Source: Panax quinquefolius
Taxonomy: Eukaryota > Streptophyta > Magnoliopsida > Apiales > Araliaceae
Assembly (NCBI GenBank): GCA_020205615.1
Contig: CM035153.1
Location: forward strand, 77,692,471 to 77,756,470
DNA length: 64,000 bases
Direction of reading: 5' to 3'
Shown here piece by piece: positions 36,050 to 49,206 of the stretch; positions within the stretch are counted from its first letter, which is position 1, and each line of letters opens with the position of its first letter. Under the pieces are notes generated by a model. It ran no database searches. It was not told the DNA's origin and worked only from the letters and a program-made list of their open reading frames with translations. A program made the position numbers and the translations under genes.

Positions 36050-37400
36050 TGTTAATGAATTTCCGACGTATTCCCTCAAGAACTTCCTCGCTTACCCCAA
36101 AGCGTGAAATTGAATTTTGTATCGACCTTGAACCCCAGACAAAACCTATTTCCAAAGCCCTATATCAAATGGCTCCTACTGAACTTCAGGAGTTAAAGAC
36201 CCAACTACTGTGAATTGTTAGACATCGATTTCATTCATTCTCCAAAGACGTCTCCTCGGGGTGCTCTTGTTCTATTTGTGAAAAGAAAGATGGGAGTATG
36301 CAACTTTGTATTGATTATCGGAGTTGAACCATGTCACCATCAAAAATAAGTACCCATTGCCAAGTATTGATGACCCGTTTGACAAGTTACAAGGAGCCAA
36401 ATTCTTTTCAAAGATCGATCTTCGTTAGGTTATCACCAATTGAAGATTAGAACCGATGACATTCCAAAGATGATTTTCGAGAACTCCGAAGACGGCATTA
36501 TGAATTCCTAGTCATGTCTTTTGGATTGACTAATGCTCCTACCGCCTTTAATGGATATGATGAACCTAGTATTCAAGGAATATTTGGATCACTTTGTGGT
36601 CGTCTTCATTGATGACATCCTTATTTATTCCAAAAGCCGTGAAGATCATGAGCAACACTTGAGGTCGATACTCCAAAAGCTTCATGAATATAGCTTTATG
36701 CCAAGTTGAAGAAATGCGAGTTCGGCTTGAGGAAGTAGCATTCCTTGGGCATGTGGTGTCAAGTCATGGAATATCATTGACCCAAAGAAAGATTGAAGCT
36801 ATTCAAAGCTAGGAGCAACCTAAATCGATGATCGGTATACATAGCTTTCTCGGCTTAGATGGTTATTATCTGAGATTCGTAGAAGGGTTTTTCGAATCGC
36901 TACTCCCTTAACTCGCCTAACCCGGAAAGATATAAATTTTGGTTGGAGCGAGGAATGTGAGAAGAGTTTTCAAGAACTCAAGAGGAGACTCATTTCAAAG
37001 ACTGCTACGACAATACCATCCGGATCGGAGGATTTGTCATCTACAAAGTGATGCTTGAGCAAAGGGTTAGGTTGTGTTCTCATGCAATATGGGAAAGTCA
37101 TAGCCTTTATGCCTCACGACAACTCAAGGAATATGAGAGGAATTGTCCTACTCATGATCTAGAGTTAGTAGCGATCTATTTTTGCATTAAAGATTTGGAG
37201 GCATTATTTGTATGGGGAGAAAGTGGAGATCTTTACGGATCATAAAAGCATCAAATATTTCTTCACTCAAAAGGAACTCAATACGCGACAATGATGTTGT
37301 TTTGAACTATTAAAGATTATGATCATACCATCCAATACCATCCTAGAAAAGCGAATGTGGTAGCCGACGACGCATTAAGTAGAAGATCATATGCGTACGT
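36050..37400 (+). pseudogene. Gypsy C reverse transcriptase and RNase H remnant
   Basis: The RT starts near [18 protein letters not shown] text. Clear blocks follow: CIDYRS near 36308; KYPLPSIDD near 36350; FSKIDLR near 36407; [12 protein letters not shown] near 36515; and the catalytic [13 protein letters not shown] (FIDD at 36604-36615, both aspartates present); then KCEFGLREVAFLGHVVSSHG. RNase H follows as YASRQLKEYERNCPTHDLEL (37102-37161) and YHPRKANVVADDALSRR near 37325-37385. Several single-base indels break the frame, for example between 36700 and 37050. Despite this the order and spacing are those of a normal gypsy RT-RH. Confidence 0.85.
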
Positions 37401-37479
37401 GCAGAGTGCGATATTGTCAACACAAAGGCCCATTTTGTATGACTTGCAAAGGATGGAGATAGAGATAAAGACTCTAGGG

Positions 37480-38600
37480 ACCCTGTGTGATGATAGCGAA
37501 TATCTGAGTATAATCGACTTTAATCGATAAGGTTAAAGTCTTGCTCAAGCTAGAGACCGGAGCCGATGCGTATGAGAAAGAAAGTGCAAGAAGGTGTTAC
37601 TAGGAAGCAAAAATCAATGAAGAAGGAATACTTCAAGTCAACTCCGGACTTTGTGTTCCTAACGACCTCGAAGTTAAAGAATAAAATCATGATGGAGGCA
37701 CACAACACACCATTTGCAATCCATCTCGGGAGTACCAAAATGTATCGTGATCTTGACATACATTTTGGTGGAGCAATATGAAGAGAGAGATAATGGGGTT
37801 TATCACAAGGTGTCTAACTTGTCAACGAGTCAAGGTGAGCATCAAGTGCCAAAAGGTCTATTGCAACCACTTGAAATTCCGAATGGAAGTGGGAGCACAT
37901 TACCATGGATTTCAATTCATCGGTCTTCCCAAGGTTTCTCAAGGCATATATGTGATTTGGGTAATTGTTGATAGATTGACCAAGTTCCGCTCATTTTTAT
38001 CGACGACGAGAAACTTATACACTTGAACATCTTGCTAGTATGTATATAAACGAGATTGTAAGATTTCATGGTATGCCCAAGATCCATAGTTTCGATCAAG
38101 ACCCAAGATTCATTTCAAGATTTTGGGTTAGTTTGCAAAAAGTTATGGGCACAGATTTACGATTTAGTTCGACATATCATCCTCGCATAAACGAACAATC
38201 GAGAGAGGACTATTCAAACTCTTGAAGATTTATTAAGACTCGTGTCCTTGACTTCAAGGAAGTTGGGACAAGTTCTTACCATTGGTGGAGTTTTCCTACA
38301 ACAACAGCTTATTAAGAAAGTATTGGCATGGCTCCATTCGAGGCGTTGTATGGAAGAAAGTGTCATTCTCTTGTATGTTGGGATGAGGTGGGTGAAGCAA
38401 CGTTGTTGGCACCGGATTTGGTACGATATGACTACGAAAAAGATTCAAACAATCCGACAACGATAAGAACCTCACAAGATCGATAAAAGAGTTAGGCCGA
38501 TCTTCATCGAAAGGACGTGGAATTCGATATTGGAGATCATGTGTTATTACGTGTTGCTCCATGGAAAGAAGTTACGAGATTTGGAAAGAAAGGAAAGCTC
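37480..38600 (+). pseudogene. Gypsy C integrase remnant
   Basis: The zinc-binding HHCC domain reads EAHNTPFAIHLGSTKMYRDL (from 37696), then CLTCQRVKVSIKCQKV (about 37803-37850). The core has IVDRLTKFRSFL with its catalytic Asp near 37967, and FDQDPRFISRFWVSLQKVMG (from 38091) holding the second acidic position. A frameshift near 38025 and several stops interrupt it. LPLVEFSYNNS-like text (about 38277-38310) marks the end of the core. The role was joining element DNA to the chromosome. Confidence 0.83.
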
Positions 38601-38699
38601 AATCCTCGATTCATTGGCCCATTTTAATCCTCGATCGAGTAGGAACTGTGGGCGTATAGACTCGCTTTCGCCAAGTATGTCTCGTGTTCATAACATTTT

Positions 38700-38987
38700 T
38701 CACATATCCATGTTATGTAAATATGTGGAAGACCCAACCACATTATTGAATTAGAACCGGACAAGATAGAGGAAGATTTAATGTATGAAGAGTTACCGTT
38801 AAAATCTTGGATAAGAAGGATCATATTCTATGCTCCAAGGTTATACCTCAAGTCAAAGTTTTGTGGAGAAACCACGAGGTGGAAGAAATGACTGGGAGTT
38901 AGAATCAGAGATGAAGTCAAGATATCCTCACCTATTCGACATACCGGTGTATCGCATTACCCTAATTTCGAGGGCTTAAATTTTATA
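38700..38987 (+). pseudogene. Gypsy C C-terminal chromodomain-like (CR) segment
   Basis: VKILDKKDHILCSKVIPQVK followed by VLWRNHEVEEMT reads at about 38800-38890. This matches the conserved tail downstream of integrase in Tekay/Del chromoviruses, which directs integration towards heterochromatin. Remaining text (RYPHLF-like, near 38920) fits the end of pol. Stops and shifts are present. Confidence 0.7.
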
Positions 38988-38999
38988 AGAAGGGGAGGT
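38988..38999 (+). other. Polypurine tract of gypsy C
   Basis: AGAAGGGGAGGT directly precedes the 3' LTR start TGTAAGACCCC. Confidence 0.85.
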
Positions 39000-41844
39000 T
39001 GTAAGACCCCAACTTTTATGAATAAATATAATTTTCTATAATTATCATTTTTGAATATTATGGAAAGAATTTGTTATAATGTTATAGTTGTGGGTAGTAT
39101 TTATAAATTTTGCAAAGTACGCAAGTTGTTATATAATATTCATTTGGTTGGGGAATATTCTTTTTGTCGGGGAATATTCGTACGACGACATAATCATTGG
39201 TGGACCCCACAACGGAAGTACTATCGTAGTTAGAAAACGACAAAAATATTTTATGAAAATAACAAGCGGAAGTTTTATCGTTAATACTGTTGAACAACTC
39301 GGTAGTAAAAGTATAGTAATACGCATGGTTGCATAGTAGCACACCAGTATTGATTATTAATGCTTACGTGAGAAGTCACTCGCTTATATTCAATTATTAT
39401 TATGAAGAATTGTTGCATCATATCTCTCATATTATTGATTCGATTATTGTCACAAAGATTATCATTTGCATTATATGATATATTATTAATCAATAATTGA
39501 GACGACAAAGTTATTCATATTATTAAATTGCAATATTTACAATGTCTAGAAGTTACATCTCAGGAGAGGATTGGTTATCTAATTGCGCCGCCAATAGGGA
39601 GAAATCCTTATTGGAAAGCCCCTCTTTCTGAGGAACGAATTGGTTGATAAATATTGTAAGTTATAATATTAATGATGAATGTTATTAAAATTGAAGTTGT
39701 GTTAGGTGTTTAATTTGGAGACTTTGGACGTGATATTTGAGTCCTAACGATGAAATTAGTAAAATAGACTATAAACACAAAATTTTCTCGATTTTTACTA
39801 TTTCGTCGAAAGTCAATGATTGACTTTTTTGGGAAAAGACAACTTCAAAATTTCAAAATTTATATTTTTGATAAAAATAGTTTCATTGTTTTGGAATTAT
39901 TTGTGTTAGTGAAAATCGACATTTATTTCGATAAAAATTGATGTCCTGGAGGTTATATTGATTAATCCAAGTATTTAATCTGGATAAATGAGCAATTGAT
40001 TGCCATTATTTGACATGATTATAACTATTTGTTCATATGTGTATACTATTGTTTGATATTCTTGTTAGTATTAGGGGAGTTGGTGCAAGATTGATAATAC
40101 TTGCATGACTAAGTTAAAAATGGAGGTATAGATGGAGGTACTATATCGTAATTCGTATTTTCACATGTCTAGAACTATTGATTCACATAATTTACTATTG
40201 AATCACATAATTTACTATTAGGGCGGTGGTGCAAGTTTGATAATACTTGCATGACTAAATTAAAAATAAAGGAAAATGGAGGTATTGACTGTAATTTTTT
40301 CGAGCCCCAAAAAACGCAATTATTGAAACTATATTTTCTATAAATAGAAGCTCATTCTTCATCATTCTTCACCAATTCACTCAAGCTTATAGAGCGCTTA
40401 TTATAGAGAGAAATTTTAGAGAGAAAGAAGAATAGAAGTTTTCTACCTCTCTACTCCAAAGATCCGGTTTCTTTTCTAAGGTAAGGGTATTATTTCTTTC
40501 TTTCGTCTTCATGAAGAGAACTTCTATTATTCTCTTTATTATTACATTCGAATATCCTCTCTGTGCATTTTACAATCGAACCCGGTTCCGCTTTTATTAT
40601 TCTCATTTGAATAACTGCCTATGCCAAGTAACCGCATGCATGGTGATTTCGTTGTTATTCCATTCTTTATTATTCTCATTGAATATCTCCGCTTGCGGTG
40701 CATATTACGCTCGACCGGTTCCATTATTTATTATTCAGTTGTTATAACTCATCATGCAAGTACCGCATGCATGGTGATTTCTTTTGTTATTCCATTCTTT
40801 ATTATACTCGGTTGATTAAAGTTTTCACTTCTATACTCCATGAAATTAGTGGAATATCCTCGATATTTGCGCTTCATCCAAGATCTTTCATGGAAATATT
40901 CTTCTAAGCATTCTTGAATTTTAATCTACAAAGCAAGATCATGTTGACAATTTGGACGTTATTAGTTATTGAATAAATTAATTTGTGAACTTGTTTTATT
41001 GAATTCTTATATCATTGTCATCATCCTCATGTTTATAATTTTTTAAAGTCATCTCAGGGTGGCCTGAGAAAGTGCATAGATGGACTTGGTATGATTATGA
41101 CCAGGATTATTCTTGTAATCATGACCGTAATGTTACAAATGATGTGATAAAAGTCCTCATTGGTCCGTAGTGCATTGATGGGATGAGTTGTTGGCATGAT
41201 CATGACCATTGATGAATATACTGAATGTCCTCGCCCGTAGTGCATGGATAATTTGTGGTCGTGATACTAAAGAATATCCTTGGCCATAGTAGTGAGGGGT
41301 GATTCGATGATGTGGATTATTTATTGTCGAGTCTCAAATGATAAAAGTGATGAAAAACCTTTAAATCATAAAAGATAGTAGATTTTATTCTCTATTTGAC
41401 TCTATTAATGGATCGTTGTTCCATTGCAGCTTAAACTTGATGTTTGTTATATTGTATCGTTTAACATTTGTTTAAGGCTAATGATAATTTATTCGCATTA
41501 TCTTAGTCATAATATTTCTTATCGGGCTAGTTGAGCTCACCCTTTCTTTCACCGTTCTCTTCGTGAAAAAAAAATACGTGGGACAAGTCTGGGAACGGAG
41601 TGATGGACCAAATGATAGTATTAGTAGTCCTCACTATTTTGTTAAATAGTGTGACAATAAATGTAATGAGGACTTATTCTGAGAGTGGATATTGTCTAGA
41701 AGACAATATTTGTATTAAAACTCACAGTTTGTATTATGTCGTATTTTACAATTTACGCTTGTATAATTAAGTTATATTTGATTTATGTACCATGTATTTG
41801 ATTTACTCGTAATAGGTGATGTATACCTAATTTTGGGGCGCATA
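39000..41844 (+). repeat. 3' LTR of gypsy C
   Basis: 2845 bases, about 110 shorter than the 5' LTR. Much of the difference is a reduced tandem array at about 40500-40810. TATA box at 40339-40346. The right edge reads GCGCATA, where the 5' LTR reads GCGCCACA. Confidence 0.9.
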
Positions 41845-41849
41845 AAAGA
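41845..41849 (+). repeat. Target-site duplication of gypsy C, right copy (AAAGA)
   Basis: Partner of 31212-31216. The D LTR sequence resumes as 'tgatgttctaagttatagaac'. Confidence 0.85.
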
Positions 41850-43061
41850 TGATGTTCTAAGTTATAGAACATGAATATTATGAATATAATGATGTTTAAC
41901 ATTAATAAATGATGTATTAGATAAGTTGTATAAGCATACTAAGCACACATGATGGAACTAATCGAGCATGTATGTGATGAATGAACGATAAAGCGCCGTG
42001 CAAGTGTTAATGAACTTAAAAAGTGTTTCAATTCAATTGAAATGAATATTATAAGATATAGAATGGATTTAATATAAAACCAATAAGTAGTCATAGCAAG
42101 ACTTAAGCACTTGAATGAACTTGAGTTTGACTAAGAAGATATATAGTGAGTTATAAGTCTAAAGTGAACACAATCAAATTGAACATTGTGTATTGATTAA
42201 TAGGAAGAGTTATAGGATGTAGATTAAAGTTTACATTACAACTACTATGCGTTACTATGTGACTAATAGTTGATGAGAATGATTATATAATTGTGTAGGG
42301 CACGTGAAGTACGAGATAATCGTAAGTCGTTAAACCGTTATTAGGTAAACAACGATCAAGGAAAGTCTTTCGGTTCCTATTTGCTATGTGAACTTGATTG
42401 TTTTAAATCATTATTGCCAAGAGCATGATGTGTTATATATATGTTGAATGTATGAAATGTTAAAGTCAACTTATGACTACGTTGATTGAGTAAAGCATGC
42501 CGATTGAGTAAGGAACTCAATCTTTATACATCTTTATACTTGTTATATGAATCGTAACATGTATGTTATGTTAGTCCAATGTTTATGATATATATGTTGA
42601 GCATGCTATTATGTGCTATGTGATGCATGAAAACCGTTAGATTTTTTTGGTTGTCGAAGCTCAACCTTGCAAATAACCACTTTTTCGTGTTCAAGATTCA
42701 AGGTAAAGTTATATGTTACTCCGAAAGACATGAATCGATGTGATACTTGAAGATTCATATACACTTTGTTTGTGTTATTATTATTTGAACCATGTTTAAG
42801 GTTCCGAATAATGTATAAATGTTAAATTGTAATACGTTTTTGCGATGTAAACTATTGTAGTATTAAAATGATTACGAGATATTTAGATGTAAAGGTTGAA
42901 GGTTTTGGGGAACAAGAATAGTTTTTAATAGGAAATTTTAATTATTCCGCAAATTTTCAACGGTTGTATTATCGTTTAATGATGTAAAATTAGAGGTTAA
43001 ATGTATTATTAACGACAATAGAAGTTGAGAATTAAATTGTATAAATTTTGGGGTCATTATA
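41850..43061 (+). repeat. 5' LTR of gypsy D, second segment
   Basis: Collinear with about 47932-49201 ('ttctaagttatagaacatgaat' to 'ttttggggtcattata'). It has a single copy of the unit that is triplicated at 49029-49165 in the 3' LTR. Confidence 0.9.
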
Positions 43062-43064
43062 CGG

Positions 43065-43078
43065 TTGGTATTAGAGTC
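43065..43078 (+). other. Primer-binding site of gypsy D
   Basis: TTGGTATTAGAGTC three bases after the LTR end. It matches the initiator tRNA-Met complement (TGGTATCAGAGCC) with C-to-T changes. Confidence 0.75.
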
Positions 43079-44914
43079 AGAGGTTATAAACCTTAGGTAG
43101 GAGTACCTTAGGCTATAACCTTAAAGAAGAGAGGTGAAGATAATGAAAGAATAAGCTCAAATAGAGTTTGAACAATAGGAAGTAATTTAAGAAATTTTTA
43201 AAGAAAGGATTAAAACATGCGTGAGAGGATTCAAAGAAGAATCTCACAAGAGTTATAAGGAATATGAATGTGGGGTTACCCAACCCAATAATAAGGATGT
43301 AAGGTGATAATAATTAGACAATGTCTATAAGAAGAGAATGATAAAGAAGTTAAGAATAAAAAGTTATATTTAAGTATGGTATAGTTGTACTCTTTAATAG
43401 TTGATGTATGGTATCTGGGCTAAACGATTCCTTTCATAGAAGCGGAGGTATATACAAACTAGCAACTCGAACCTAGTTTTGTTGGTTGTTTGTGGGAAAC
43501 CACTTAGCGTACCATATTGAAACTATTAGAGACTCGATGTGTACCAAGTATAGAAAATGGATACGTATGTTAAAAATGTAGAACTCGAATGAATTGTTGA
43601 GCAATATAAATAAAGTTAGAAAATTCTTCAAGGAAGAATTGTTATATAAACAAGAAAATTCAAAGAAGAATCTTGAAGATATATAAAGATAAGAAATGGG
43701 AGTTACCCTAACTCCAATTGCCAAGATAACGAATAATGATGAATAAACAAAGCCTGTAAGATTAAAAGCATAAATAAAATCGTAAATGATGAAAAAGAAA
43801 GAAAAGGGGATCGTAAAACAAAACGATCACGAGTTAAGGAAAGACTTTTAAGGGAGATGATTATAGAATAAGATCACGACGTGATCTGTTTAAGTTATAA
43901 AGGAAAGATGGTATGTAATATTTGAATAATTATAGCTTGATGCTATGAAGTTGATGTACTATGATATAGTACGAGATAAACTCACGAGGAGTTATAGATA
44001 ATGTGATACAAGGAATTCGTATCGAGCAAAGAGCAAGTTAAGAGTAAGATAGAGTTAGGTGGGATTTCAATTGAGGACTCATGTGATGACTGAGTTGTAC
44101 AAATCCTTGTATGGGCGAGGGTTTTTTGCTTGCACTCAATTTATCACATTGATAATTATTGGAATATTGGTGTTGCGTTATTATCGATGTTTATGTGGCG
44201 AAAAGGTGATTCTTTTCTTAGGTGTATGTTTGATAGTTAGAAACTATTTAGATTAGTCAGATATTATTAGGATTAGGTGCGATTCTTAAAACTAATGCAT
44301 ATGGTAGGTTCGTGACTCACAATAATATGGTATATTTTAACCCCTCGGCGAATGGACGCTTATGGTCCTGACTAGGATAAGTTCTTAAACTCATATTATT
44401 GTGGCAAGTTCACGAATTTCCAATGTGCAGTAAGTTTGATGAACTATCTTTGGGGTATAGATAAGTTATGAATGAAGAATTGAGAATTGTGGGAATATAT
44501 AAAATTATTAAGCAATGGATCAAGATATAGAAAGTGGAGACATAGGTTTTCCAAATCTTCTAGCTTTGCTAGATTTTTGAAATTTATTAACTTTCGTGTA
44601 CAATGGTTATACTTTTGATTTTTTGAAAAATGTTGGGTCACACTAGTGAACCAAAGAATTTTTTTTTAAACAAGTGCTATTATTCGCATATCTATCTTTG
44701 TTTGTTTGACTAGATAAAAAAATGATTTTAAAATTTTCAAAATATATTTTAACTATATGTATTGGGTGATATGATAAACGATGGAGTCATCAATGCAATG
44801 GAACTGGTGTTGGATGTGATCATACGATCGTCGACCCACTATGGAGAGATGTAGTATGACAACGCCATAATCATGACGCCATTAAAAGATTTTTGAGATT
44901 TCTTTATGATATGA

Positions 44915-44949
<35 letters not shown>

Positions 44950-46066
44950 ATTAATGTCCGAATTGTTGTAGATGTCCTAATTGTTGTAGAAGCTCTATGC
45001 TATTTGATTGACTAGATGAATATTGAAAGATGTTCATAAAATTCAAGCGTTTCTTGAGAAGTTATGCCAAACCAAATTATTTTGGTGCGGATTCGAGATG
45101 TTGAAAAGTCGAGGTGAACAACCCTATAAAGGGGACATGTTATCGGAGACAATGGTTAGAAAGTAACGATATAGTCAATTACGATGTTAAGATGTAATAT
45201 GTTGTGCACTGACGTAGGGTACGATAAGGTCGATCACCTAGAGTACTTGCAGAGAGTGTTTCGATCTCGTGTGATTGCTAAACATTATGTTAAAGATGGT
45301 TTATGATGGTGATGTAATCGTTAAACCCGGAGAAGAGTTCAAGGTCCAGTATAGTCTTATGGCTATTAAAGGTTCAAGTCGAGATACTTGATAACCTAAG
45401 GTGATGTAGTTCAAGGTCTAATGACCCCTCAAAGACACGATTTGGAATCTTTTAAATTCACATTATTCATATCGCTTCCCAATTATTGAGCAATTGTGAA
45501 AGATTCTTATTATTCTAAAAGGTGAAAGTGGAAAGGATGAGGAAATTATGCAAAACATAATAATTTCAGGAAAGAAATGAAATTCTAGAAGAAGAGAAAA
45601 TGTGAAACTCTTAGAAGAGGAAGAGGTGAGGAATATGGTGATCTTAGAAAGATCCTTAGAGAAAGAATTTGGTTGTAGGACCTAATGAATAAATAAACAT
45701 TAACATAAAATCTATTTTGATAAGTGGAATGAACATATATTAGTAAGTCAAAATTTTGAGGATGAAATTTTTTAGAAGAAGGGTGAACGTAATGTCCAGA
45801 GAGTTTGAGAATATAGTACATGATAATGATCCTTAGAGAAAGTAATGATCGGGTCAAAGAATATGTAATACTCAAACATAATCAAGTCTAAGTAAATGTT
45901 ATGAAATAAAACTTACAAGAATTTATTATGAATAATGGTGGTAGTAAGAAATATAAAACCTATATTAAGGTAATGTGATGAAATTATTCAACGATAAATT
46001 TTGAAAAGAGATTTGGTGAAAACCGAGTAAGGGAGGTTTCATTGATTCCGAGGATGGAATCCTTAT
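43079..46066 (+). other. Non-coding interior of gypsy D
   Basis: About 3 kb with no frame resembling gag, protease, RT or integrase on either strand. Two related blocks near 43205-43300 and 43645-43735 (AATTCAAAGAAGAATCT...GGGGTTACCC...CCCAA) form a diverged duplication. An AT tract lies at 44917-44946. About 45045-45345 resembles the LTR of element B, sharing GGTGCGGA, GAACAACCCT, GTAGGG and GATCACCTA in the same order. This is either a buried LTR fragment or shared ancestry. Confidence 0.65.
44917..44946. repeat. AT dinucleotide microsatellite
   Basis: (AT)n of about 30 bases within the gypsy D interior. Confidence 0.9.
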
Positions 46067-46079
46067 AAGGGGGGAAAGA
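46067..46079 (+). other. Polypurine tract of gypsy D
   Basis: AAGGGGGGAAAGA abuts the LTR start TGTGACAACCCG. Confidence 0.88.
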
Positions 46080-49000
46080 TGTGACAACCCGAATTTTTAT
46101 AAATTATTAAAGTAAGAATTTAATAATTAAAATTCTTATTATGAGATGTTTTGAGTTTGAGTGTGTATATATAATGCGTGTTATATATGTTGAAATATAT
46201 GACGGTGTGAAGAGAAATATATATTCATATATTGGGAAAGTGAGGTTTAATAGTTAAGTTAACTATTGAAGGAATGAAATGAATTTAGTAATTAATTTTA
46301 AATATTTATTGAATTAAATAAATATTTTAAAACTATTTATTTATTGAGATAAATAAATAGTTGATAAAATTTTGGTGAATTAATTTAGTAACTAAATTGA
46401 TTAATGTAAATTAAATTGAGTAATGATAATTTTATCTCAAGGATTTAATTTAAGGAAATAATTAAATTAAATCAATTGCTTAATATTTAAGAAAATAATT
46501 AAATTAAATGAATTGTTTAATTTATTTGGAAATAAATAAATTAAATCAAGTGATGTTTCTAATTTATTAATTAAATTAGATATATAATTATCAAAATAAT
46601 TATAATAAAATTAGAATTGTTATAATTATTATTATAAGCTATTTAAATTGGTGGCAAGTGTGACAAATAAAAACTATATAATAAAAATAATATAAAAATA
46701 ATCTAGTAAAGGAGTTTTGGGGTTAGCCAAACAAGGCCCCTGTGGCCTTTGGATTATTTCTAACCCGACGCAAAACTTTGGGTTTGTGACTTTGACGTTA
46801 GTGGGAGTTAGTATATTTTTTTACGCTTATTATTTCTTTCTCCTAAGCCTTAGAGCAGAGAAAGAGAGTTGTGAGGGAGAGAGTGATTCTCTCTGTTTAT
46901 GTTGCTAAAGAGATGGAGTATCAAGGTTCTTATTATTCTTCTTCCCAACAATCATGGATTCAAGGTATAAATTTCTACTAATGTTCAGGTTTTGATTTCT
47001 TAGTGATTATCTACGTAAATTAGTAGTTATATTGGATTTATACATATATGTATGTTGTTATAATCTGCTAATTATCAATTGTGAGTGTTATTTGATGATT
47101 AAATTCATGAAATTTGGGTTTATAGGGAGAAAAGTTTATAACATTGTATGTTTATGAAAAATGGCTTAAGAAAGTACGAAATTTTATGTCTAATATGTGT
47201 TATAAACTATAAATTGGTATTGGATTATGTTAGTATGTGAAGAAACAAAAACGACGTAGTTTAAATCGTGTTAATTGGTTAAGAAACGAAGCCGTGGCGA
47301 TCAAATTCGCTAAATGTGTTTAAAACATGAAATAGTGTATGAACATGGAGTTTTGGGCTTTAAACTATGGTTTCAAGGATTTAAATTTTCTAAAATTATT
47401 GTTTGATTGCTTTAAGATTGGTATATGTATGATAAGTAAATGTTTATGAGAAATCTATAGGTTTTACATCTTAATTTAGATGTTAATAGTAGTAATTAGT
47501 CCGGAATTTAGTTATTCTATTCTTCGTGGTTGGGTGTTCGTAATTTAGAGCCCCAACGCCAAATTTTTGCGCCCAAACGCCTAACAACAAATAAGCTGAA
47601 GTTCGCGCCTTAACGCTGGAATTCACGCCTTGCAACTTTGGAATTCACGCCCGACACCATCATCTCACGCACCGCTTTGAAAAAGTGGTGCAGGTTGGAC
47701 AGTTTTGACCTCCTGTAGTAAAATGGTCATAACATTTTCATATGAACTCCGATTGAGGTGATTTAAGATGATCCGGAACGAGGACGAATATACCTACAAC
47801 TTTTGTTCTTTAAGTTTTCAATTTGAGGTCTTTAGGAAGGGTCAAAACGGTCATTTTAGGACTGTTGTGTTTTTGGGGACAATATCGGGCATGCACGTAT
47901 GCAAGTGTAGTGCTCTTGACGATAAAAGATGTTATTCTAAGTTATAGAACATGAATATTATGAAATATAATAATGCTTAACATTAATAAATGATGTATTA
48001 GATAAGTTGTATAAGCATACTAAGCACACATGATGGAACGAATCGAGCGTGTGATGAATGAACGTCGAAACACCGTGCCAAGTGTTAATGAACTTAAAAA
48101 GTGTTTCAATTCAATTGAAATGAATATTATAAGATATAGAATGGATTTAATATAAAACCAATAAGTAGTCATAGAAAGACTTAAGAACTTGAATGAACTT
48201 CGAGTTTGACTAAGAAGATATATAGTGAGTTATAAGTCTAAAGTGAACACAATCAAATTGAACATTATCAGGTATTGATTAATAGGAAGAGTTATAGGAT
48301 GTAGATTAAAGTTTACATTACAACTACTATGCATTGCTATGTGACTAATAGTTGATGTGAATGATTATATAATTATGTAGGGCACGTGAAGTACAAATAA
48401 CTGTAAGTCGTTAAACTGTTATTGGTAAACAACGATCAAGGCAAGTCTTTCGGTTCCTATTTGCTATGTGAACTTGATTATTTTAAATCATTATTGCCAA
48501 GAGTATGATGTGTTATATATATGTTAAATGTATGAAATGTTAAAGTCAACTTATGACTACGTTGATTGAGTAAAGCAAGCATTGATTGAGTAAGGAACTC
48601 AATCTTTATACATCTTTATACTTGTTATATGAACTGTAATATGTATGTTATGTTAGTCCAATGTTTATGAGATATATGTTGAGCATGCTATTATGTGCTA
48701 TGTGATGCATGAAAACTGTTAGATTTTTTTGGTCATCGAGCTCAACCTTGCAAATAACCACTTTTGCAGTTCAAGATTCAAGGTAAAGTTATATGTTACA
48801 CGAAAGACATGAATCGGATGTGATACTTGAAGATCCATACACTTTGGTTGTGTTATTATTATTTGAACCATGTTTAAGGTTAGAATAATGTATAAATGTT
48901 GAATTGTAATAACGTTTATGATGTAAACAATTGTAGTATTAAAATGATTACGAGATATTTAGATGTAAAGGTTGAAGGTTTTGGGAACGAGAATAGTTTA

Positions 49001-49201
49001 TAATAGAAAATTTTAATTATTCCGCAAATTTTCAAGCGGTTGTATTATTGTTTAATGATGTAAAATTAGAGGTTAAATTTTCAATTGATTTGTATTATCG
49101 TTTAATGATGTAAAATTAGAGGTTAAATTTTCAACGGTTGTATTATCGTTTAATGATGTAAAAGTTGAGAATTAAATTGTATGAATTTTGGGGTCGTTAT
49201 A
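46080..49201 (+). repeat. 3' LTR of gypsy D
   Basis: 3122 bases, uninterrupted. It gives the reference for the split 5' copy and shows the empty site for element C near 47930. The 63-codon frame at 46717-46908 is not a recognised gene. Confidence 0.92.
49029..49165 (+). repeat. Tandem triplication in the gypsy D 3' LTR
   Basis: Three units of about 49 bases ('tgtattatcgtttaatgatgtaaaa' at about 49041, 49091 and 49139). The 5' LTR has one unit near 42965. Confidence 0.85.
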
Positions 49202-49206
49202 GTTCA
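49202..49206 (+). repeat. Target-site duplication of gypsy D, right copy (GTTCA)
   Basis: Partner of 29352-29356. Copia 2 continues with 'agaaccataaaatactataag'. Confidence 0.95.

Larger units (their letters stand above)
31217..41844 (+). mobile_element. Gypsy C: decayed autonomous Ty3/gypsy chromovirus (Tekay/Del-like)
   Basis: About 10.6 kb. LTRs of 2.95 and 2.85 kb (TGTAAGACCYC...GCGCA), primer-site-like TTGGTATCGAGC, then gag with zinc knuckles, protease, RT, RNase H, integrase and a C-terminal chromodomain-like (CR) segment, then a GGGGAGGT polypurine tract. Domain order and the long LTRs fit the Tekay/Del clade of chromoviruses. It is the deepest layer of the nest and has the most complete coding region in the window, yet every domain carries frameshifts or stops. 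Confidence 0.88.
29357..49201 (+). mobile_element. Gypsy D: LTR retrotransposon without recognisable coding capacity, carrying element C
   Basis: LTRs of about 3.1 kb start TGTGACAACCCG and end GGGGTCNTTATA. The 5' copy is split by element C (29357-31216 and 41850-43061); the 3' copy is intact (46080-49201). A primer-site-like TTGGTATTAGAGTC follows the 5' LTR and a GGGGGGAAAGA polypurine tract precedes the 3' LTR. The 3 kb interior shows no gag or pol. It was probably mobilised in trans by a related gypsy element, as in large retrotransposon derivatives (LARDs). Confidence 0.85.
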
